The notes: a model not told the origin generated them from the sequence alone. Shown: positions 15,279 to 24,496, counted from the stretch's first letter. The stretch is DNA of 61,818 nucleotides from Arthrobacter sp. SO5 (GCF_020532805.1 NZ_MQTQ01000054.1:77169-138986); one strand, 5' to 3'. Numbers and translations are program-made.

Positions 15279-17393
15279 TTACCACTTGGTGCGGGGCTTG
15301 CGTGCCGCGTCCGAGCCGACGCCGCGCTCGGCGCGGTCGCTGAAGGAGCGTCCGCCCCGGTCAGCGGAGGACCGCTCGCCGTCGGTCTTGCGGAATTCGC
15401 GCTTGAAGCCGCCGTTGCCCTTGAAGTTGCCGCCACGGTCGCTGCCGCCGGAGAACCCGCCGCGGTCGCCGCCGCGGCTGCCACCCTGGTAGCTGCTGCC
15501 GCCGCCCGAGGGCTTACGGCCGTTGTCCAGCTCGAGGTGGATCAGCTCGCCGCCGATCCGGGTGCGGGACAGTGCCTTGAGCTGATCGGCGCTCAGATCC
15601 GCCGGGAGTTCCACGAGGGAGTGGTCCGAGCGGATGTCGATGCCGCCAATCTGGGCCGAGGAGATGCCGCCTTCGTTCGCGATGGCGCCGACGATGGAAC
15701 CCGGCATGACGCGCTGGCGGCGTCCGACGGCGATCCGGTACGTGGCGTTGCCTTCGGTCAGGCTGCGGGTCGGGCCGCGGGAGCCGAAGCCGTCCTTGGC
15801 GCGTTCGCGCTTCTGGAACTCGGGAGCGGCAGGCAGTTCCTTGACCAGGAGCGGCTGGCCGCCCTGAGCCATGACTGCCAGTGCCGCGGCAATCTCGGCG
15901 GCCGGCACGTTGTGCTCCTCCTCGTAGGAGGAGATGAGGTCGCGGAAGGCCGAGACATCCTGGGACGCAAGCGTCTCGGTGATCTTTTCGGCAAACTTGC
16001 CCAGCCGCAGCGTGTTGACGGATTCGGCCGTGGGCAGGTGCATCTGCTCGACGGGCTGGCGGGTTGCCTTCTCGATCGAGCGCAGCAGGTACTTCTCCCG
16101 CGGCGTCATGAACAGGATCGCGTCACCGGAACGGCCTGCACGGCCGGTGCGGCCGATGCGGTGGACATAGGATTCGGTGTCGTGCGGGATGTCGTAGTTG
16201 ACAACGTGGCTGACGCGCTCGACGTCCAGGCCGCGGGCCGCGACGTCGGTGGCGACAAGGATGTCGATCTTGCCGTCACGCAGGGCCTCAACCGTGCGCT
16301 CACGCTGCTGCTGCGGGATGTCGCCGTTGATGGCGGCAGCCTGGAAGCCACGGGAGCGCAGCTTGTCGGCCAGGTCCTCGGTAGCCATCTTGGTGCGCAC
16401 GAACGCGATGACGCCCTCGAACTCTTCGACCTCGAGGATGCGGGTCAGCGCGTCAAGCTTGTGCGGGCCCATGACCTGCAGGTAACGCTGGCGGGTGTTG
16501 GCGCCGGTGGTGGTCTTGGACTTGACCTGCACCTCCGCCGGGTTGTTCAGGTACTGCTTGGACAGCCGGCGGATCTGGCTCGGCATCGTGGCGGAAAACA
16601 GTGCCACCTGGCGGCCCTCGGGGGTCTGCTGGAAGATCTGCTCCACATCTTCGGCGAAGCCCATGCGGAGCATCTCGTCGGCCTCGTCCAGCACCAGGTA
16701 CTGGAGTTCGGACAGGTCGAGGGAACCCTTGGCGATGTGGTCGATCACGCGTCCCGGGGTACCGACAACAACCTGGGCGCCGCGGCGCAGGCCGGCGAGC
16801 TGGGGGCCGTAGGCCGAGCCGCCGTACACCGGGAGGACGGTGAAGTCATCGATGTGCTTGGCGTAGGAGGTGAAGGCCTCGGCGACCTGGAGCGCAAGCT
16901 CACGGGTCGGGGCGAGGACCAGGGCCTGGGTCTTGCGGGACGGGCCGTTGAGGTCGTGGAGCTCGGCCAGGCGGGACAGTGCCGGTACTGCGAATGCTGC
17001 AGTCTTACCGGTTCCGGTCTGGGCCAGGCCCACGACGTCGCGGCCTTCGAGCAGCAGCGGGATGGTTGCTGCCTGGATCGGGGACGGCTTCTCGTAGCCG
17101 ACGTCCTGCAGGGCAGCGAGGACGCGGGCGTCGATGCCGAGGTCAACGAACTTGACGCCGTCATCCTCGGTTTCTTCGGCCTTGGCCGGAGCGGCCTTGG
17201 TCTCGTCCTTGGCGGCTGTGTCAGCCTGCGCGGCGGGCTCGGCAGCAGCCGGGGCCTCAGTGTCCGCAGGAGCCTCGGTGAATTCCGGGGCGGAGCCGGC
17301 TGCGGGGGCAGCCGTTTCAGAAGTCTCGACGTCGACCTGGCTGTTCTCGGTGGAGAGTTCGGTGTCGACGGAGTTGTTCTGATTTTCGGGCAT
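15279..17393 (-). CDS. DEAD-box ATP-dependent RNA helicase (CsdA/DeaD type)
   Basis: A 704-residue helicase that unwinds RNA duplexes, probably in ribosome assembly and cold adaptation. An acidic Ala-rich N-terminus (1-78) precedes the Q motif (VGYEKPSPIQ, Gln about 107), AQTGTGKT (124-131), PTRELALQ, GTPGRVIDH, LDEADEML, LFSATMP, and helicase C motifs ending YVHRIGRTGRAGR. A DbpA-type RNA-binding domain (about 535-610) and a Gly/Arg-rich RGG tail follow. The start is ATG 17393 with GAGG at good spacing; the open frame to 17549 is treated as leader. It ends in a strong terminator. Confidence 0.95.
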   Translation of the reverse strand: MPENQNNSVDTELSTENSQVDVETSETAAPAAGSAPEFTEAPADTEAPAAAEPAAQADTAAKDETKAAPAKAEETEDDGVKFVDLGIDARVLAALQDVGYEKPSPIQAATIPLLLEGRDVVGLAQTGTGKTAAFAVPALSRLAELHDLNGPSRKTQALVLAPTRELALQVAEAFTSYAKHIDDFTVLPVYGGSAYGPQLAGLRRGAQVVVGTPGRVIDHIAKGSLDLSELQYLVLDEADEMLRMGFAEDVEQIFQQTPEGRQVALFSATMPSQIRRLSKQYLNNPAEVQVKSKTTTGANTRQRYLQVMGPHKLDALTRILEVEEFEGVIAFVRTKMATEDLADKLRSRGFQAAAINGDIPQQQRERTVEALRDGKIDILVATDVAARGLDVERVSHVVNYDIPHDTESYVHRIGRTGRAGRSGDAILFMTPREKYLLRSIEKATRQPVEQMHLPTAESVNTLRLGKFAEKITETLASQDVSAFRDLISSYEEEHNVPAAEIAAALAVMAQGGQPLLVKELPAAPEFQKRERAKDGFGSRGPTRSLTEGNATYRIAVGRRQRVMPGSIVGAIANEGGISSAQIGGIDIRSDHSLVELPADLSADQLKALSRTRIGGELIHLELDNGRKPSGGGSSYQGGSRGGDRGGFSGGSDRGGNFKGNGGFKREFRKTDGERSSADRGGRSFSDRAERGVGSDAARKPRTKW

Positions 17394-17760
17394 AGGTGAA
17401 ATATCCTCATCCATAGGGGCCAAGCGGCACAACCCGAGGTGAGCGGAGCCGCAGTACGCGTGACCGAAACATGCCGGGCATACTTTGACCGGCCGGTCAC
17501 ATAGAAGTCCGGCGCTTTCGCAATCCCGTGGCAGGACTTCCCGCTGCATCTCTTGGCTGCTATCACAGCAGTCTGTACAGCGTTTTCTTTAGCCGGCTCT
17601 CCCTATGAAAATGCCCGCATCTCAATGCGCGGGCCCCAACACTTACCAGTCTTGCCTCAAGAATTGGGCAGGAAATAAGGGATTTCCGGAGTGGGGGATA
17701 GTTCAAGTGTAGGGCATCGATCCGCGCAAGGGTAAATCGAACGGCTCACGACGGCGGTGA
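17394..17760 (-). promoter_or_regulatory. Long leader/promoter region of the DEAD-box helicase
   Basis: No gene is seen between the helicase start and the end of the MOSC gene. The sequence is AT-richer than its surroundings and contains a hairpin (GCCCGCAT 17613-17620 with ATGCGCGGGC 17625-17634). A TACACT word at about 17706-17711 on the minus strand could be a -10 box, giving a leader near 310 nt. Long leaders are common on cold-inducible helicase mRNAs. Confidence 0.4.
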
Positions 17761-17825
17761 GCTTGCGCACACAGGCCCCCGCCCCGGGGTGCAGCCAGGG
17801 GGGCAGTCAGTCCGCCGTCGGTCGT

Positions 17826-18479
17826 CTAGACTCCGAGCCGGCGCTGCAGCTGCTCGAAATACTCGTGGTACTCGGGCTGGAGGCGGATCTCGCCATCGGC
17901 GTCGGCGTCCCGCAGGGCCTCCATGTCCTCGACCGTGGGATCGCTGAACCATTTGCTGATGCTGACCCCGTGGACGGGAATGAAGATCCGGTGGATATGG
18001 TCCCCGGCCTGGATGGTGCCTGTCCGGACCACCCTGAGGTAGCTGCCCACGCGGCCGGACTCGCTGAACCGTTTCACCCAGTGCGGGACGTCCATCCGCC
18101 GCTGGAACGTGGCGCAGGGTAGGCGGGGTGAGGTCACTTCGACCTCGACATCGAGTCCGATCTTCCACCGTTCGCCAATGATCGCGTCGCTGGCGCTGAT
18201 GCCGGCGACGCGGAGGTTCTCGCCGAAGATGCCCGGCGGCAGTTCGCGCTGCAGCTCCGCGGCCCAGTGGTCGGCGTCGTCCTGGGAGTAGGCGTAGAGG
18301 GCCTGGTCTTCGCCGCCGTGGTCGATCCTGCTGGCCTGGATGTCGCCGTGCAGGCCCAACCTGTGCACCCGCACGGGTCCGTCGACGGGACGCTTGTCAA
18401 TGGCGGTGACGCCCACGGACCCCGGGTCTTTCAGCAGCTGGTGTACGCGGCAGACGGCAAGCACTGATGCGGTGTCCAT
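17826..18479 (-). CDS. MOSC-domain protein
   Basis: A 217-residue protein of the YiiM-like MOSC family. These proteins are thought to carry sulfur or bind molybdenum cofactor in detoxifying or reducing reactions. Family features are VHRLGLHGDIQASRIDHGG, DQALYAYSQDDADHWAAEL and GIFGENLRVAGI. The conserved cysteine is in SPRLPCATF (about residue 121), followed by RVGSYLRVVRTGTIQAGD. The ATG at 18479 has TACACT 6 nt upstream. It is divergent from the acyl-CoA dehydrogenase. Confidence 0.9.
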   Translation of the reverse strand: MDTASVLAVCRVHQLLKDPGSVGVTAIDKRPVDGPVRVHRLGLHGDIQASRIDHGGEDQALYAYSQDDADHWAAELQRELPPGIFGENLRVAGISASDAIIGERWKIGLDVEVEVTSPRLPCATFQRRMDVPHWVKRFSESGRVGSYLRVVRTGTIQAGDHIHRIFIPVHGVSISKWFSDPTVEDMEALRDADADGEIRLQPEYHEYFEQLQRRLGV

Positions 18480-18485
18480 GGCACC

Positions 18486-18491
18486 AGTGTA
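18486..18491 (-). promoter_or_regulatory. -10 box of the MOSC gene
   Basis: TACACT, six bases, ATG. Confidence 0.5.
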
Positions 18492-18584
18492 GGCCTGTGT
18501 CCCATCCGGGGCTCCGACTGGACATGTCCTCCGCAGCCTGCCGCACCCGTCCGGCGCTCCAGCCCGGTTGCCCGGTCAAGACCG

Positions 18585-18590
18585 TAGGAT
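18585..18590 (+). promoter_or_regulatory. -10 box of the acyl-CoA dehydrogenase gene
   Basis: TAGGAT, six bases, ATG. No Shine-Dalgarno is present. Confidence 0.5.
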
Positions 18591-18596
18591 GCTCGC

Positions 18597-19778
18597 ATGA
18601 GCAACGAGGCTGATGTTTCCGACGTCCTGGCGATCGATTCTCTGTTGAGCGCCGGGGAACTGGCCGTGCGGGAACGGATCCGCGATTTTACGAACCAGCG
18701 GATCCGCCCGGGCATCGCTCGCTGGTATGACGAGGGTGTGTTCCCGCTCGAGCTGGCGCCGGAACTGGGCGAACTCGGAGTTCTCGGCATGCAGCTGGAG
18801 GGCTACGGCTGCCCAGGCCGCTCCGCCGTCGAATACGGCCTCGCCGCGATGGAGCTGGAGGCGGGCGATTCCGGCATCCGCACGTTCGTGTCCGTGCAGG
18901 GCTCCCTCGCCATGACGGCCATCCACAAGTGGGGCTCGGAGGAACAGAAACAGGAGTGGCTCCCCCGGATGGCCGCCGGCGAGGTGATCGGAAGCTTCGC
19001 GCTGACCGAACCCACCGCCGGCTCGGACCCCGCCTCGATGACGACCTTCGCCCGGCGTGACGGCACGGGCGGCGACGCCGGCTGGATTCTCGCCGGGGCC
19101 AAACGCTGGATCGGGCTCGCCTCCGTGGCGGACGTGCTGGTGGCGTGGGCCATGACCGACGACGGCGTCCGCGGCTTCCTCGTGCCCGCCGCCACCCCCG
19201 GAGTCACGGCGACGCCGATCAGCCGGAAGCTCTCGATGCGCGCCTCGATCCAGTGCGATGTGACGTTCGACGGCGTCCGGCTGGGCCCGGAGGCAGTGCT
19301 CCCGGCGGCGCGCGGGCTGGGGGGACCGTTCAGCTGCCTGAACGAGGCCCGGTACGGGATCGCGTGGGGCGCGATGGGCGCGGCCAGGGACTCGTACGAG
19401 GTTGCGTTGAAGTATTCCCAGGAGCGGCTGCAGTTCGGCAAGCCGCTCGCCGGATACCAGCTGACCCAGGAGAAACTGGTGAACATGCTGCTGGAGATCC
19501 AGAAGGGCACGTTGCTGGCGCTGCAGCTGGGCCGGCTCAAGGACGCCGGGCAGTTGCGGCCGGAGCAGATCTCGCTGGGCAAGCTCAACAACGTTCGCGA
19601 GGCGATCGCCATCGCCCGCGAGGCCCGCACCATCCTGGGCGGGAACGGGATCACCCTGGACTATTCCCCGCTCCGGCACGCCGCCAACCTCGAGTCGGTC
19701 CGCACCTACGAGGGCACCGACGAGGTCCACACCCTGATCCTGGGCCAGCACATCACGGGGCTGGCGGCTTTCCGCTAG
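18597..19778 (+). CDS. Acyl-CoA dehydrogenase, glutaryl-CoA dehydrogenase-like
   Basis: A 393-residue FAD flavoenzyme that oxidises an acyl-CoA at C2-C3 and passes electrons to ETF. Features are FALTEPTAGSDPASM (flavin/substrate site), KRWIGLASVADV, RYGIAWGAMGAARDSYEVAL, QLTQEKLVNML, and near the C-terminus ILGGNGITLDYSPLRHAANLES then RTYEGTDEVHTLILGQHITG. The Glu of YEGT is the catalytic base. That last block is typical of glutaryl-CoA dehydrogenases (lysine/tryptophan breakdown), but no other gene of that route is adjacent, so the substrate is inferred only. Confidence 0.92.
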   Translation: MSNEADVSDVLAIDSLLSAGELAVRERIRDFTNQRIRPGIARWYDEGVFPLELAPELGELGVLGMQLEGYGCPGRSAVEYGLAAMELEAGDSGIRTFVSVQGSLAMTAIHKWGSEEQKQEWLPRMAAGEVIGSFALTEPTAGSDPASMTTFARRDGTGGDAGWILAGAKRWIGLASVADVLVAWAMTDDGVRGFLVPAATPGVTATPISRKLSMRASIQCDVTFDGVRLGPEAVLPAARGLGGPFSCLNEARYGIAWGAMGAARDSYEVALKYSQERLQFGKPLAGYQLTQEKLVNMLLEIQKGTLLALQLGRLKDAGQLRPEQISLGKLNNVREAIAIAREARTILGGNGITLDYSPLRHAANLESVRTYEGTDEVHTLILGQHITGLAAFR

Positions 19779-19782
19779 CCCC

Positions 19783-19837
19783 GAGGGGGCATTTCACGGC
19801 AGTGTTTAGCGTCAGCATTGCCGTGAAATGCCCACTC
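19783..19837. repeat. Palindromic element between convergent genes (type 2)
   Basis: Perfect 15-bp arms GGGCATTTCACGGCA (19787-19801) and TGCCGTGAAATGCCC (19819-19833), with a 17-nt loop. Pairing extends after one mismatch to CGAG/CTCG. It lies in the gap between the acyl-CoA dehydrogenase and GT87 stops and may terminate both. Confidence 0.75.
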
Positions 19838-19867
19838 GCGCAGCGTCGGGAAGACTACGAGTCGCTG

Positions 19868-21145
19868 CTAAGCCCCGGCGCGCAGCGCGGCGCGGGAGGG
19901 CCGGTAGGCGAGCGCCCAATAGACGAGCATCGCGGTGCCGCAGAGCACGCCCAGGCTCGCCACGATGAGCTGCCACTGGGTCTGCGGATCCTTGCCCCAC
20001 TCGTGGGCGCCGGCCATCACGGCGAGGTACTTGGGCGTCAGGTAGAACGCGACGGCGCTGAACGCCACGATGATCCAGCCGGCCAGCCGCATCTTCCCGT
20101 CCCGCGAGGGCACCCGGTGGATCGCGAACCCCATCGAGGGCAGCGCCACGGCCATCCAGACCCAGTGGTGGGACCAGGACACGGGGCTGACCAGCAGCAT
20201 CAGCACGGCGGTGGCGGAGACGGCGACGAAGTTCTCTCCGGCGTCGACCGCCCATTTGATCACCAGCGCGGCCACGGCCGCCAAGACGAGGGAGATTGCC
20301 AGCCACACCACGGACGTCAGGCCCGAGTCCGGCAGGCCCAGGTGCAGCAGCAGGCCCTTGACCGAGAGGTTGTCCATGTAGGCCGGCCCGCCGATCCGTC
20401 CGGTGTCCGGCAGGATCTTGGTCCAGAACGTGACGGTGGCTGTGGGCAGCAGCAGCCAGGCTGCGGCGATGGAGCCGAAGAAACCGGCCGCCATCCAGCC
20501 GAGGGCCTTGAAGTCGCGGCGGACCAGGAAGTAGAGGCCGAACGCGAGCGGAGTCAGCTTGATGCCGGCCGCTACCCCGATCAACAGCCCCGCCGGCCAG
20601 CGGAGCCGGCCGGCCCGCACCTTCGCGTAGAGCGCGAAGTCCGCCAGGATCAGGCCCATGAGGATGATGTTGATCTGGCCGAAGTCGAAGGTGTCCCGCC
20701 AGGGTCCCAGGAGCAGGATCGCCGCCGTCCCGGCAAGGGCCGCCGAGCGGAACCGCCAGTCGGCTAGGGCATCCCGCCAGCGGCCGAGGCGGAAGTAGTG
20801 CCTGGCCAGCCAGGCGGAGACGATGACGGCGCCCAGCAGCGCGGCCGTGATGAACACCAGGCTCCCGATGCCCTGGCCCAGGCTGGCGAGCGCGGCAAAG
20901 ATCAGTGCGGCGAAGGGCGGGTAGGTGAAGGGGAGCCCGTCCCGCGGCGCGTAGAGCTCATTGACGCCCGTCTCGCCGGTCTGGAGCACCCGGCTGCCGC
21001 CGTAGAAGTACACCTCGAAATCGTTCATCAGCGGGATGTAGGCGGTGTACAGGACCACGAGGGCGGCGACGACGGCGAGCGCGCCGGCCGCCGTCGCTAG
21101 CCAGCCGAGCGCAGTGGAGGACGTCGCCCTGGTGGTGGTTGTCAC
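19868..21145 (-). CDS. GT87-family (DUF2029) polyprenol-phosphate-mannose-dependent mannosyltransferase
   Basis: A 425-residue integral membrane GT-C glycosyltransferase with about ten hydrophobic helices. The first extracytoplasmic loop holds the acidic catalytic motif NDFEVYFYGG (about 41-50), followed by FTYPPFAALIF, WRDTFDFGQINIILM and SPVSWSHHWVWM. All are characteristic of alpha-mannosyltransferases of the PimE/GT87 type, which build lipoglycans or wall mannans from polyprenol-P-mannose. The GTG at 21145 lies 6 bp after metB, so it may be read through from the met genes, although the functions are unrelated. Confidence 0.85.
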   Translation of the reverse strand: MTTTTRATSSTALGWLATAAGALAVVAALVVLYTAYIPLMNDFEVYFYGGSRVLQTGETGVNELYAPRDGLPFTYPPFAALIFAALASLGQGIGSLVFITAALLGAVIVSAWLARHYFRLGRWRDALADWRFRSAALAGTAAILLLGPWRDTFDFGQINIILMGLILADFALYAKVRAGRLRWPAGLLIGVAAGIKLTPLAFGLYFLVRRDFKALGWMAAGFFGSIAAAWLLLPTATVTFWTKILPDTGRIGGPAYMDNLSVKGLLLHLGLPDSGLTSVVWLAISLVLAAVAALVIKWAVDAGENFVAVSATAVLMLLVSPVSWSHHWVWMAVALPSMGFAIHRVPSRDGKMRLAGWIIVAFSAVAFYLTPKYLAVMAGAHEWGKDPQTQWQLIVASLGVLCGTAMLVYWALAYRPSRAALRAGA

Positions 21146-21151
21146 GGGTGG

Positions 21152-22363
21152 CTAGCTGCCCGTCTCGAGGTCGGCGAGGCTGGAGAGGGCCCGCTCGAGG
21201 TCCGCGATCAGGTCCTCGACGTCCTCGATGCCGCAGGAGAGCCGGATCAGGTTGACCGGAACAGCCAGCTCGGTGCCCTTGACCGAGGCGTGCGTCATTT
21301 CCGAGGGGTAGTTCATGAGGGATTCGATGCCGCCAAGGGATTCCGCGAGCGTGAACACCGAGGTAGATTCGGCCACTTTGCGGGCTGCCGCCTCGCCGCC
21401 CTTGAACTGCACGGAGATCATGCCGCCGAACTTCTTCATCTGCTTCTTCGCGAGCTCGTGGCCGGGGTGTGAGGGCAGGCCCGGGTACAGCACGGCCTCC
21501 ACTTCGGGGCGCTGCAGCAGCCATTCGGCCACGGCCTGGGCGTTGTCGCTGTGCCGGTCCATCCGGACGCCCAGGGTCTTGAGTCCGCGGGTGGTGAGGA
21601 ACGCGTCCATCGGCCCGGAGATGGCGCCGACGGCGAACTGCACGAAGCCGATCTTCTCGGCGAGTTCGGCGTCGTTGACGATGATCGCACCTCCCACAAC
21701 GTCGGAGTGGCCGCCGATGTACTTGGTGGTCGAGTGCACCACGACGTCGGCGCCCAGGGCGAGCGGGTTCTGCAGGTACGGCGAGGCGAAGGTGTTGTCC
21801 ACCACGAGTAGGGCGCCGGCGTCGTGCGCCAGCCTGGCCAGGGCCTCGATGTCGGTGATCTTCATCATCGGGTTCGACGGCGTCTCCACCCAGACCAGGC
21901 GGGTCGTGCCGCCGCCGGATCCGCCCGCCGCGACGGCGGCCGCGACGGCGTCAAGATCGGACATGTCCACCGGGGTGTTTCCGATGCCCCACTCCCCCAG
22001 GACACGGCTGATCAGCCGGTAGGTGCCGCCGTAGGCGTCGTTGCCGAGCACAATGTGGTCACCGGGCCGGGTCAGGGCGCGGATCATCGAGTCCTCGGCG
22101 GCGAGTCCTGAGCTGAAGGAGAACGCGGCGGAGCCGCCCTCCAGCGCCGCCAGCTGTTCCTGCAGCGAGTCCCGGGTGGGGTTGGTGCCGCGGCCGTATT
22201 CATAACCGGCGCGCAGCACGCCGATCGCTTCCTGGGCATAGGTGGAGGAGAAGTGCACGGGCGGGACGACGGCGCCGGTGCGCGGCTCGAACGCCTGGCC
22301 CGCATGGACGGCACGAGTGTTGAAGCCGGCGGTTTGTGCGGAAGAGCTTTCTGGCAAAGACAT
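21152..22363 (-). CDS. metB: Cystathionine gamma-synthase (or gamma-lyase)
   Basis: A 403-residue PLP enzyme of the Cys/Met metabolism family. Forward transsulfuration joins O-acyl-homoserine with cysteine to give cystathionine. The PLP lysine is Lys 214 in HSTTKYIGGHSDV. The phosphate-binding SSGLAAEDS, the stacking Tyr in YEYGRGTNPTR and SLGGIESLMNYPSEMTHAS near the C-terminus are all present. The start is ATG 22363 with AAAGGAC. It follows cbs at 58 bp. Given that pairing, a gamma-lyase role in reverse transsulfuration is also possible. Confidence 0.92.
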   Translation of the reverse strand: MSLPESSSAQTAGFNTRAVHAGQAFEPRTGAVVPPVHFSSTYAQEAIGVLRAGYEYGRGTNPTRDSLQEQLAALEGGSAAFSFSSGLAAEDSMIRALTRPGDHIVLGNDAYGGTYRLISRVLGEWGIGNTPVDMSDLDAVAAAVAAGGSGGGTTRLVWVETPSNPMMKITDIEALARLAHDAGALLVVDNTFASPYLQNPLALGADVVVHSTTKYIGGHSDVVGGAIIVNDAELAEKIGFVQFAVGAISGPMDAFLTTRGLKTLGVRMDRHSDNAQAVAEWLLQRPEVEAVLYPGLPSHPGHELAKKQMKKFGGMISVQFKGGEAAARKVAESTSVFTLAESLGGIESLMNYPSEMTHASVKGTELAVPVNLIRLSCGIEDVEDLIADLERALSSLADLETGS

Positions 22364-22421
22364 CTGCGGTCCTTTCGGCCGGCGGGAGGGCGCGCTGCCA
22401 CGGCAGGCGCCCGCCGCCGGG

Positions 22422-23807
22422 TCAGTTACTGAGGTAGGCGAGGAGGTCGTGGCGGGTCAGGATCCCCACCGGAGCCCCGACGAACGTCACCATGAGGGTG
22501 TCGGTGTCGGAGAGGAGTTCACGGGCCGTCGAGATCGATTCGAGCGAGCCGATCACGGGCAGCCGGGCTTCCATGTGTTCGGAGATCTTGTCCGTGAGTT
22601 GCGCCTCGCCGCGGAACAGCTTGGCGGTCAGGGTCCGTTCGTCCACGGAACCCAGCACCTCTCCCATGACCACCGGGGGCTCCTGGGACAGGACGGGGAT
22701 GTGCGAGACACCGTACTCGTTCATGATGTTGATGACGTCGCGGACGCTCTCGTTGGGGTGGATGTGCACCAGGTCCGGCAGCTCGCCGGTCTTGGCCTTG
22801 AGCACCTCGCCGACGGAGGCTTCGTCGCCGCTGGCCAGGAAGCCGTAGGAGCGCATCCACTGGTCGTTGAAGATCTTGGCCAGGTACCCGCGGCCGGAGT
22901 CCGGCAGGATCACGACGACGACGGCGTCGGACGGCAGGTCCTTGGCGACCTGCAGCGCGGCGACGACGGCCATCCCGGAGGAGCCGCCCACGAGGAGGCC
23001 TTCCTCGCGGGCCAGCCGGCGGGTCATCTCGAAGGAGTCGGCGTCGGTGACGGCGATGACGGCGTCCGGGATGGCCTTGTCGAAGTTGGCGGGCCACATG
23101 TCCTCGCCGACGCCCTCAACGAAGTACGGCCGGCCCGTGCCGCCGGAGTAGACCGAACCGGCGGGGTCGGCACCGATGATCTTGACCACGCCGCCGTCGG
23201 ACGCCGGGCGCCCGGCGGAAACTTCCTTAAGGAAACGCCCGGTGCCGGTGATGGTGCCGCCGGTGCCGGCACCGATGACGCAGTGCGTGATCCGGCCGTC
23301 AGTGTCTTTCCAGATCTCGGGGCCGGTGGATTCGTAGTGGCTGGCGGGGGCGGCGGAGTTGGAGAACTGGTCCGGCTTGTAGGCACCGGGGATCTCCGTG
23401 ACCAGCCGGTCGGAGACGCCGTAGTAGCTCTGCGGGCTATCCGGGGCGACGGCCGTGGGGGTCACCACCACCTCGGCACCGTAGGCCTGAAGCACGGCCC
23501 GCTTGTCCTCACCAACCTTGTCGGGCACCACGAAGACGCAGCGGTAGCCCTTCTGCTGGGCCACGAGGGCCAGTCCGACGCCGGTGTTGCCGGACGTGGG
23601 TTCCACGATGGTGCCGCCGGGCAGGAGTTTGCCGGTGCGCTCGGCCTCCTCGATCATTTTCACCGCGATGCGGTCCTTGATGGACCCGCCGGGATTCAGG
23701 TATTCGAGCTTCACCAGGACCGTGGCAGCGATACCGTCGGCGACGTGGTTAAGTTTGACGAGCGGCGTATTGCCGATGAGGTCCAGAACGGACTGCGCGT
23801 ACTTCAT
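22422..23807 (-). CDS. cbs: Cystathionine beta-synthase
   Basis: A 461-residue PLP enzyme that condenses serine and homocysteine to cystathionine. Catalytic core residues are about 1-325: the PLP lysine Lys 44 in NPGGSIKDRIAVK, the TSGNTGVGLA substrate loop, GAGTGGTITGTGRFLKE as phosphate clamp, and ILPDSGRGYLAKIFND. The C-terminal Bateman module (about 335-460) has two CBS motifs, which in relatives bind adenosyl ligands. There is no haem N-terminus, as expected for bacteria. The ATG at 23807 has TAACTT 7 nt upstream and is probably leaderless. First gene of a cbs-metB operon. Confidence 0.95.
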   Translation of the reverse strand: MKYAQSVLDLIGNTPLVKLNHVADGIAATVLVKLEYLNPGGSIKDRIAVKMIEEAERTGKLLPGGTIVEPTSGNTGVGLALVAQQKGYRCVFVVPDKVGEDKRAVLQAYGAEVVVTPTAVAPDSPQSYYGVSDRLVTEIPGAYKPDQFSNSAAPASHYESTGPEIWKDTDGRITHCVIGAGTGGTITGTGRFLKEVSAGRPASDGGVVKIIGADPAGSVYSGGTGRPYFVEGVGEDMWPANFDKAIPDAVIAVTDADSFEMTRRLAREEGLLVGGSSGMAVVAALQVAKDLPSDAVVVVILPDSGRGYLAKIFNDQWMRSYGFLASGDEASVGEVLKAKTGELPDLVHIHPNESVRDVINIMNEYGVSHIPVLSQEPPVVMGEVLGSVDERTLTAKLFRGEAQLTDKISEHMEARLPVIGSLESISTARELLSDTDTLMVTFVGAPVGILTRHDLLAYLSN

Positions 23808-23925
23808 AGGTACAAAGTTACCGTCTCCGCGGCCCCGGCACGTCGGTGCGGCGTTCCGGCGCCTGCGGATCCGTCGGTGCTCGTATCAGGAACGCGCTGA
23901 CGGCGGGGTCCCCGGGCGGGCAACC

Positions 23926-24342
23926 TCAGGCACCAATGTCGTCCCCGGCGGCGGCGGCCGCGCCCTCGGGCACGGCGTTCTGCCACAGGCCGACGACATT
24001 GCCTTCGCTGTCCCTGAAGTACGCGTTCCAGCCCATTCCCGGGACCTCGACCTTGGGCACGACGGTTGAGCCGCCCAGGGCGCCGATCTTTTCCAGGACC
24101 GCATCAATGTCATCGACGTCGATGACGACGATGGGCGCGACCAGCTCTCCTTCGCGACGGAACATTCCGCCGTTGATCCCCGCTGCGGGCATACCGGCTT
24201 CGTCCGTCGGCGGTGTCTGGATCAGGTCGTAGCCCATGCCGGGCATGGCGCGCATTCCCCACTGGAACACGGAGCTGTAAAACTCCCTCGCCCGGTCCGT
24301 GTCCTCCGCGGGAATCTCAAAGTGCACTACTTGTCCGGACAT
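23926..24342 (-). CDS. VOC-superfamily (glyoxalase/bleomycin-resistance-like) protein
   Basis: A 138-residue protein from the ATG at 24342, which has a perfect GGAGG at 6-nt spacing. Longer in-frame starts up to 24468 are rejected on that ground. It contains the paired beta-alpha-beta-beta-beta units of VOC proteins: VVHFEIPAEDTDRAREFYSSVFQW, then IVVIDVDDIDAVLEKIGALGG and MGWNAYFRDSEGNVVGLWQN with metal-ligand-like His and Glu-type positions. It resembles the YdcJ/CFP30 group with no known substrate. Confidence 0.88.
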   Translation of the reverse strand: MSGQVVHFEIPAEDTDRAREFYSSVFQWGMRAMPGMGYDLIQTPPTDEAGMPAAGINGGMFRREGELVAPIVVIDVDDIDAVLEKIGALGGSTVVPKVEVPGMGWNAYFRDSEGNVVGLWQNAVPEGAAAAAGDDIGA

Positions 24343-24496
24343 CGCGCTCCTCCTGGTCAAAGGCACTGCCGGCGCGGGCGCTCCGCACCACAGCCGGATT
24401 CTACTCCCGGCGGCGCGGGGGAAATAAGGGCCCTGCGGTCCGCGCCCGGGGCCCGGCGATACCGGCACTCTCAGGCGGGCGTGGAATCATGGTTGG

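Noticed and set aside
17394..17549. Cys-rich N-terminal extension of the helicase (several CxxC-like pairs)
   Set aside because: A GAGG precedes ATG 17393 and no known DEAD-box helicase has this segment. More likely leader sequence.
23808..23925. SAM or T-box-like riboswitch upstream of cbs-metB
   Set aside because: cbs has a -10 box 7 nt before its ATG, leaving no room for a leader, and no conserved stem-loop set is visible.
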